From: Bacteroidaceae bacterium
Lineage (GTDB): Bacteria > Bacteroidota > Bacteroidia > Bacteroidales > Bacteroidaceae
DNA: 64,000 bases
Reading direction: 5' to 3'
Assembly: GCA_017615835.1 (NCBI GenBank)
Contig: JAFZZI010000007.1
Coordinates: 124,001 to 188,000 of the forward strand
The translations under genes and the position numbers were made by a program. Shown one piece after another: positions 58,822 to 64,000 of the stretch (the first letter of the stretch is position 1; each line of letters starts with the position of its first letter). The notes under the pieces were generated by a model that saw only the letters and a list, made by a program, of their open reading frames with translations, had not been told where the DNA came from and made no database searches.

Positions 58822-60204
58822 TCATTTAGCGTGATCATACAAGTTTGTGGGATAGTCACCATTGAAGCAGGCTGTGCAAAGGGCGCATTGTTCCATGGAA
58901 CGGCCCGATGCCTTGTAGAGAGCCTCAAGCGAGAGATAGTGGAGAGAGTCTGCGCTTATATAATCACGAATCTCCTCAACTGAGTGACTGGAACCGATTA
59001 GCTCTTCGTACGTGCCGGTATCCACACCGTAGTAACAGGGATAAGAATATTTAGGACTTGCTATACAGACGTGAACCTCGGTAGCTCCGGCTTCACGCAA
59101 CATACGGACAATCTGGCGTGATGTTGTACCGCGCACAATGGAATCATCGATAAGAATCACACGCTTTCCGTTCACGATGCTACGGATAGGAGACAGTTTC
59201 ATTTTTACGCCCTTGTCACGCAATTCCTGCTTGGGCTGAATGAACGTACGTCCCACATATTTGCTTTTCAGCAAACCCATCTCATACGGTATGCCGCTGG
59301 CCTCAGCGTAACCCATTGCGGCACTCAAGCTTGAATCGGGCACGCCTACCACAATATCGGCTTCGATAGGACACTCCTCATAGAGCAGACGGCCTGAGAG
59401 TTTGCGGAATGAATGGACGTTGCAACCCTCTATGTCGCTATCCGGACGAGCAAAATAGATGTACTCCATAACGCACATGCGATTGCTCTTGAGCTTTGAA
59501 TAATCATTACTGCGGATACCGTGATAATCAATTGAAATAATTTCACCCGGCTTGACGTCACGTATAAACTCTGCACCGATTGCATCGAATGCACAGGTTT
59601 CGCTGGCCACAACGTAGCCATTACCAAGTTTTGCTATTGAGAGCGGATGAAATCCATATTTGTCGCGGCACGCATATATACGGTTGGGAGTCAATATTAC
59701 CAATGAGAAAGCTCCTTCAATCATATTCAGAGCATTGATCAGATTGGTTACGCGGTTTTCCTCACTGGGATCCTTCTTAATGAGATGAGCAAACAACTCG
59801 CTGTCAGATGTAGTCTGCAACAGGCTTCCGCGACGCTCCAGATACATGCGCAACTCCTTGGAATTGATTATATTTCCATTATGGGCAATGGCAAAATTGC
59901 CGGTATAATGGTGAAACGTGAACGGCTGGATATTCTCCGGACCGCCCACATTTGTAGTGGGATAACGGACATGGCCTATGGCAATGTTTCCGGTAAGTTC
60001 ATCCAAATGTTTCTCACCGAAAATCTCAATCACCAGACCGGCACCCTTGTGCAGATGAAACTGTCCTTGATCATCGGCAGTTACTATTCCGCAACCCTGC
60101 TGACCGCGATGCTGCAGGCTATGCAGTGCATAATATGCATAGTGTGCGGCGTTCTCTACACCGTATATGCCAAAAACTCCACATTCGTGATGCAATTCCT
60201 CCAT
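58822..60204 (-). CDS. purF: Amidophosphoribosyltransferase
   Basis: First committed enzyme of purine synthesis: glutamine plus PRPP to phosphoribosylamine. The 460-aa protein begins MEELHHECGVFGIYG, so Cys8 becomes the N-terminal nucleophile after removal of a short propeptide. The glutaminase part has SLQHRGQQGCGI and AIAHNGNIINSKELR; the PRTase loop is VILIDDSIVRGTTSRQIVRM. C-terminal CALCTACFNG carries cysteines of the type that bind an iron-sulfur cluster in Bacillus-type PurF. It follows carB by 10 bp. Confidence 0.93.
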   Translation of the reverse strand: MEELHHECGVFGIYGVENAAHYAYYALHSLQHRGQQGCGIVTADDQGQFHLHKGAGLVIEIFGEKHLDELTGNIAIGHVRYPTTNVGGPENIQPFTFHHYTGNFAIAHNGNIINSKELRMYLERRGSLLQTTSDSELFAHLIKKDPSEENRVTNLINALNMIEGAFSLVILTPNRIYACRDKYGFHPLSIAKLGNGYVVASETCAFDAIGAEFIRDVKPGEIISIDYHGIRSNDYSKLKSNRMCVMEYIYFARPDSDIEGCNVHSFRKLSGRLLYEECPIEADIVVGVPDSSLSAAMGYAEASGIPYEMGLLKSKYVGRTFIQPKQELRDKGVKMKLSPIRSIVNGKRVILIDDSIVRGTTSRQIVRMLREAGATEVHVCIASPKYSYPCYYGVDTGTYEELIGSSHSVEEIRDYISADSLHYLSLEALYKASGRSMEQCALCTACFNGDYPTNLYDHAK

Positions 60205-60214
60205 AAGAAGTTAT

Positions 60215-63200
60215 TTATACGTATTCGTCAATTCTCTTTATAGCCAATCCGTCAACACCAATCTTGCAGAAAGCATATATGAATGCGCTTGCCTGACGGG
60301 CATTTGTAATAAGCGGAATATTAAAGTCAACCGCCGTGCGCCTTATCTTATAACCGTTCTCAAGCTCACGTGCAGTGTTGTTCTTGGGGATGTTGATTAC
60401 CAGATCAATCTTACCGCCGCGCATATAATCTATCACGTTTGGCTTCTCCTCTGAATCCGGCCAGTGCAGCACCTCCTTCACTTTTACACCGTTCTCATCA
60501 AGGAATTTGGCTGTACCGCTTGTAGCATAGATCTTATAGCCGTAATCGTCAAGTATACGTGCTGCATCCAGCAAATCTATCTTGGATTTGGTGGGGCCCG
60601 ATGACAGCAGAATGCCTTTATCCTTTGAAGGGACACGCGTTCCTACTGATATCATACTCTTAAGCAGAGCCTCGTGGTAGTTGTCACCTATGCAGGCAAC
60701 CTCACCTGTCGATGCCATGTCAACACCCAGAATGGGATCAGCCTTAAGCAGACGGGCAAATGAGAACTGTGAACATTTTACACCCACGTAGTCAATATCG
60801 GCAAAAGTCTTGCCGAAAGGCTCGACATCCTTGCCCAGCATGATCTCAGTAGCCATGCCTATGAAGTTGAACTTGGTAATCTTGCTCACAAATGGGAACG
60901 AGCGTGATGCACGCAGATTACATTCAATAACCTTGATACTGTTCTCCTTGGCCAGGAACTGGATATTGAACGGACCCGATATGTTAAGCGCGCCGGCAAT
61001 CTTCCTGGATATCTTCTTGATTTGCCGTATTGTCTCATAGTAAAGTTTCTGTGCAGGGAACACAACTGTGGCATCACCTGAATGCACACCTGCAAACTCA
61101 ATGTGCTCACTTATGGCGTAGCATTTTATTACACCGTTCTGAGCAACGGCGTCAATCTCAACCTCCTTGGCGCGCTGCAGGAACTCAGTAACCACAACGG
61201 GATGCTCCTGACTGACTACGGCGGCATTGTTCAGGGCAGTCTCAAGTTCCGCACGGTCACTTACTACACGCATGGCGGCACCTGAGAGCACGTATGACGG
61301 ACGGATAAGCACTGGCAAACCCACCTCATCGACAAAACTCCAGATATCATCCATATTGGTGAGCTCCTTCCAGCGGGGCTGGTCAATATTTAAGGAATCA
61401 CACATCTCAGAAAACTTCTGACGGTCTTCAGCCATATCGATTGACTTGGCCGATGTCCCCAGAATGTTCACGCCCTCATGGTCAAGCAGCAGAGCCAGGT
61501 TATTGGGAATCTGTCCGCCGGTTGATACAATTACGCCCTTAGGAACTTCCAGGTCACATATATCCAGAACACGCTCCAATGTGAGTTCATCAAAGAACAG
61601 ACGGTCACATGTATCGTAGTCAGTACTTACGGTCTCCGGATTGTAGTTGATCATCACTGAGCGGTAACCCATCTCCTGGATCTTACGTACGGCGGCCACT
61701 CCGCACCAGTCAAACTCAACGCTTGATCCTATACGGTATGCGCCGCTACCCAGCACAATCACTGACTTGCCGTCTTGCTCAAACTGAACATCGTTCTCCA
61801 AACCGTTATAAGTCAGATAGAGATAGTTGGTAAAGGCGGGATACTCACCGGCAAGCGTATCAATCTGCTTTACAACCGGCAGAATACCAAGACCCTTACG
61901 GTACTTACGTACAGCAGCCTGTTTCTCATGAGGATTCATATTATCACCAGATATTACAATCTTACCTATCTGATAATCACTGAATCCCATACACTTGGCT
62001 TCACGCAGCAAATCCTCATCAACCTTATCAAGACCGCCGGCAGCAGCCAGTTGCTCTTTAATACGGTGGATGTTGGCCAGACGGCACAGGAACCACTTGT
62101 CTATCTTGGTAAGGTCATGCAACTTACCGACCGTGTAACCTTGAGCAAATGCCTGCTCAATGGCAGGCAGACGGCGGTCAGTAGGATTTATCAGTTCGGC
62201 CTCAATATCAGGCACATGGACGTTATTGCCCACAAATCCGTGCAGACCCTGCCCGACCATACGCATACCCTTCTGGATAGCCTCCTCAAAGGTTCGGCCT
62301 ATAGACATAACCTCACCAACAGACTTCATTGATGAGCCTATCAAACGGGATACGCCCTCAAACTTACCCAGATCCCAACGCGGTATCTTGCAGACCACAT
62401 AGTCCAGAGCCGGTTCAAAACAGGCCGATGTAACCTTGGTCACAGAATTTGGGATCTCATCCAAACCATATCCAAGGCCAAGTTTTGCAGCCACAAAAGC
62501 CAGAGGATAACCGGTAGCCTTTGATGCCAGGGCCGATGAGCGGCTCAGACGGGCGTTAACCTCTATTACGCGGTAATCATCGGAGTTAGGATCCAATGCA
62601 TACTGAACGTTGCACTCACCCACTATACCCACGTGACGGATAATACCAATTGCTATACGGCGCAGCTTGTGATACTCATGGTCGCTGAGTGTCTGTGACG
62701 GAGCCACAACCACGCTCTCACCTGTATGAATACCCAGAGGATCAAAGTTCTCCATGTTGCAGACAGTGATGCAGTTGTCATAACGGTCACGAACCACCTC
62801 ATACTCAATCTCCTTCCATCCCTTGAGTGACTCCTCAACCAGAATCTGCGGAGAGTATGAGAAAGCCGATGCAGCCACCTTCTTGAGTTCCTCATCATTG
62901 GAGCAGAATCCTGAGCCAAGACCTCCCAATGTATATGCGGCACGTACAATAACGGGATAACCTATCTCCTTGACTACCTTAAGAGCCTCATCCATATTAT
63001 TAACTGCCTCGCTGCGTGGTGTCTTGACACCTATTGAGCGCATCATATCAGCAAAGATTTCACGATCCTCAGTGTTGATGATGGCCTGAACCGGAGTGCC
63101 CAGTACACGGATGCCGTATTTCTCCAGGATTCCGCTTTTGTACAGTTCAACACCGCAGTTAAGGGCTGTCTGACCGCCGAAAGCGAGCATGATTCCATCA

Positions 63201-63439
63201 GGATGCTCCTTCTGGATAACCTTCTCCACGAACACGGGAGTAATGGGCAGATAATATATGGCATCGGCTACACCCTCAGATGTCTGGACTGTAGCCACAT
63301 TGGGGTTTATAAGGATTGTGAACTTGCCATCCTCACGCAGGGCCTTCAGCGCCTGTGATCCGGAATAGTCAAACTCACCAGACTGACCTATCTTGAGTGC
63401 TCCTGAACCAAGCACAAGTACTCTCTTCACGTCCTCCAT
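60215..63439 (-). CDS. carB: Carbamoyl-phosphate synthase large subunit
   Basis: Makes carbamoyl phosphate from bicarbonate, ammonia and two ATP for arginine and pyrimidines. The 1074-aa protein has two homologous ATP-grasp halves, each opening with a GSGAxxIG loop (VLVLGSGALKIGQSGEFDYS; VIVLGSGAYRIGSSVEFDW). The first half has AAYTLGGLGSGFCSNDEELK, which resembles eukaryotic-type CPSases. A C-terminal MGS-like regulatory domain covers about 935-1074 (YKIYATSGTAKFLDENGVKV, DLVINIPKNN). Complete. It lies 4 bp after carA and 10 bp before purF. Confidence 0.96.
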   Translation of the reverse strand: MEDVKRVLVLGSGALKIGQSGEFDYSGSQALKALREDGKFTILINPNVATVQTSEGVADAIYYLPITPVFVEKVIQKEHPDGIMLAFGGQTALNCGVELYKSGILEKYGIRVLGTPVQAIINTEDREIFADMMRSIGVKTPRSEAVNNMDEALKVVKEIGYPVIVRAAYTLGGLGSGFCSNDEELKKVAASAFSYSPQILVEESLKGWKEIEYEVVRDRYDNCITVCNMENFDPLGIHTGESVVVAPSQTLSDHEYHKLRRIAIGIIRHVGIVGECNVQYALDPNSDDYRVIEVNARLSRSSALASKATGYPLAFVAAKLGLGYGLDEIPNSVTKVTSACFEPALDYVVCKIPRWDLGKFEGVSRLIGSSMKSVGEVMSIGRTFEEAIQKGMRMVGQGLHGFVGNNVHVPDIEAELINPTDRRLPAIEQAFAQGYTVGKLHDLTKIDKWFLCRLANIHRIKEQLAAAGGLDKVDEDLLREAKCMGFSDYQIGKIVISGDNMNPHEKQAAVRKYRKGLGILPVVKQIDTLAGEYPAFTNYLYLTYNGLENDVQFEQDGKSVIVLGSGAYRIGSSVEFDWCGVAAVRKIQEMGYRSVMINYNPETVSTDYDTCDRLFFDELTLERVLDICDLEVPKGVIVSTGGQIPNNLALLLDHEGVNILGTSAKSIDMAEDRQKFSEMCDSLNIDQPRWKELTNMDDIWSFVDEVGLPVLIRPSYVLSGAAMRVVSDRAELETALNNAAVVSQEHPVVVTEFLQRAKEVEIDAVAQNGVIKCYAISEHIEFAGVHSGDATVVFPAQKLYYETIRQIKKISRKIAGALNISGPFNIQFLAKENSIKVIECNLRASRSFPFVSKITKFNFIGMATEIMLGKDVEPFGKTFADIDYVGVKCSQFSFARLLKADPILGVDMASTGEVACIGDNYHEALLKSMISVGTRVPSKDKGILLSSGPTKSKIDLLDAARILDDYGYKIYATSGTAKFLDENGVKVKEVLHWPDSEEKPNVIDYMRGGKIDLVINIPKNNTARELENGYKIRRTAVDFNIPLITNARQASAFIYAFCKIGVDGLAIKRIDEYV

Positions 63440-63443
63440 AGCA

Positions 63444-64000
63444 TCATTTTTTTGAATATTGTTTCATATTCTCTACAAATACTCCAAACAGGTTACCTGT
63501 ATCGGTAGGTCCGCTTGATGCCTCAGGATGGAACTGGGTTGAGAAGAAAGGCCTGCTCTTATGCTTAATGCCCTCATTGGTACCGTCATTCAGATTCTCA
63601 AACATTCGCTCCCAATCGGTAGGCAGAGTATTGTCATCAATTGCAAAACCGTGGTTCTGTGACGTCACAAAGCATCTGTGTGTGCCCGGAATACGTACCG
63701 TCTGATTGTGACCGCGGTGTCCGTACTTAAGTTTGTAAGTCTTGGCACCTGCGGCAAGTGCAAGCAACTGATTGCCCAGGCATATACCCATTATTGGACG
63801 GTCCTGCTGCAAAGCCTTACGTATATTGGCTATGGTCACAGTACACATTGCAGGATCGCCGGGACCATTTGAAATGAAAAGACCGTCATAATCCTCGTTT
63901 GAGAAGTCATAATCCCAAGGCACGCGCTTAATCTGTACATCATAGTCAAGCAGGCAGCGCAGAATGTTGTTCTTCATTCCGCAGTCAACCATGAGAACCT
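63444..64000 (-). CDS. carA: Carbamoyl-phosphate synthase small subunit, C-terminal part (cut by window edge)
   Basis: The frame runs off the right edge; about 184 codons of the glutamine amidotransferase domain are visible. It begins VLMVDCGMKNNILRCLLDYD. The catalytic Cys lies in PIMGICLGNQLLALAAG and the His/Glu pair in STQFHPEASSGP, so all three triad residues are present. It supplies ammonia to CarB, whose gene follows after 4 bp. The N-terminal half and promoter are outside the window. Confidence 0.94.
   Translation of the reverse strand, partial: VLMVDCGMKNNILRCLLDYDVQIKRVPWDYDFSNEDYDGLFISNGPGDPAMCTVTIANIRKALQQDRPIMGICLGNQLLALAAGAKTYKLKYGHRGHNQTVRIPGTHRCFVTSQNHGFAIDDNTLPTDWERMFENLNDGTNEGIKHKSRPFFSTQFHPEASSGPTDTGNLFGVFVENMKQYSKK

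Noticed and set aside
1-64000. CRISPR array, rRNA operon, insertion sequence or prophage
   Set aside because: No regularly spaced repeats, rRNA sequence, transposase or phage structural gene was seen on either strand.

Overview
The window reads as chromosome of a member of the order Bacteroidales that has a type IX secretion system (T9SS). The basis is gldKLMN/porP gene order, a PorG-uppS-bamA-skp locus, lipoproteins with short Bacteroidetes lipoboxes, a hybrid two-component regulator, and promoters of the Bacteroidetes form TTTG-N19-TAnnTTTG. The genus cannot be set from sequence alone. True Bacteroides usually lack this T9SS, so a relative such as a Prevotella-like or Porphyromonas-like lineage is more likely. 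Both edges cut genes: a XerC-type recombinase at the left and carA at the right. Apart from the spacer repeat at 11.2 kb I saw no insertion sequence, prophage, rRNA or CRISPR.

Layout. 0-10 kb: partial xerC, rpsU, mdh, a gltX/gamma-carbonic-anhydrase pair, a 7TM-HD phosphodiesterase, priA and a lone GH43 lipoprotein. 10-21 kb: a small barrel protein, a 594-bp spacer with an unusual repeat/hairpin, the T9SS core operon porP-gldK-gldL-gldM-gldN, a membrane protein/heme-motif lipoprotein pair, and tRNA-Leu(UAA). 21-32 kb is the accessory region. An outer-membrane protein and lipoprotein lie beside two divergent operons. The left one encodes TPR protein, condensation-like acyltransferase, acyl-AMP ligase and ACP. 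The right one encodes a membrane-anchored LytTR regulator, a second ACP, a second acyl-AMP ligase, a FabZ-like dehydratase and a FabI-like enoyl reductase. An exported rhodanese-flavin-fold fusion follows. 32-39 kb: an operon of two large hybrid sensor kinases flanking a 141-aa unknown protein. 39-54 kb: dprA, a TPR/OmpA-like lipoprotein, xerD, an O-methyltransferase, rbfA, an FtsX-like permease, murI, three skp genes, bamA, uppS, porG and a lipoprotein. 54-64 kb: pyrE-argH and four translationally coupled genes ending in cobalamin adenosyltransferase, a small DUF2795-like gene, then carA-carB-purF.

The best candidate for an undescribed system is 22.9-31.5 kb. Two ACPs each have a dedicated acyl-activating enzyme. 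One arm carries an acyltransferase/condensation-like enzyme; the other carries beta-dehydration and enoyl-reduction enzymes, yet there is no ketosynthase. The shared promoter region has three or four copies of the palindrome TTTGTGACAAA, spaced about three and four helical turns and overlapping promoter elements in both directions. I infer a regulated route that activates a preformed acid, adjusts its beta-position on ACP and transfers it to an unknown acceptor. The substrate and product cannot be read from the sequence.

The rest is largely housekeeping. The T9SS inner-membrane motor (GldL/GldM), the lipoprotein ring (GldK/GldN) and PorP/PorG lie in two loci 35 kb apart. PorG sits with the barrel-assembly machinery. 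PyrE, CarAB, ArgH and PurF place carbamoyl-phosphate, pyrimidine, arginine and purine steps within 10 kb.
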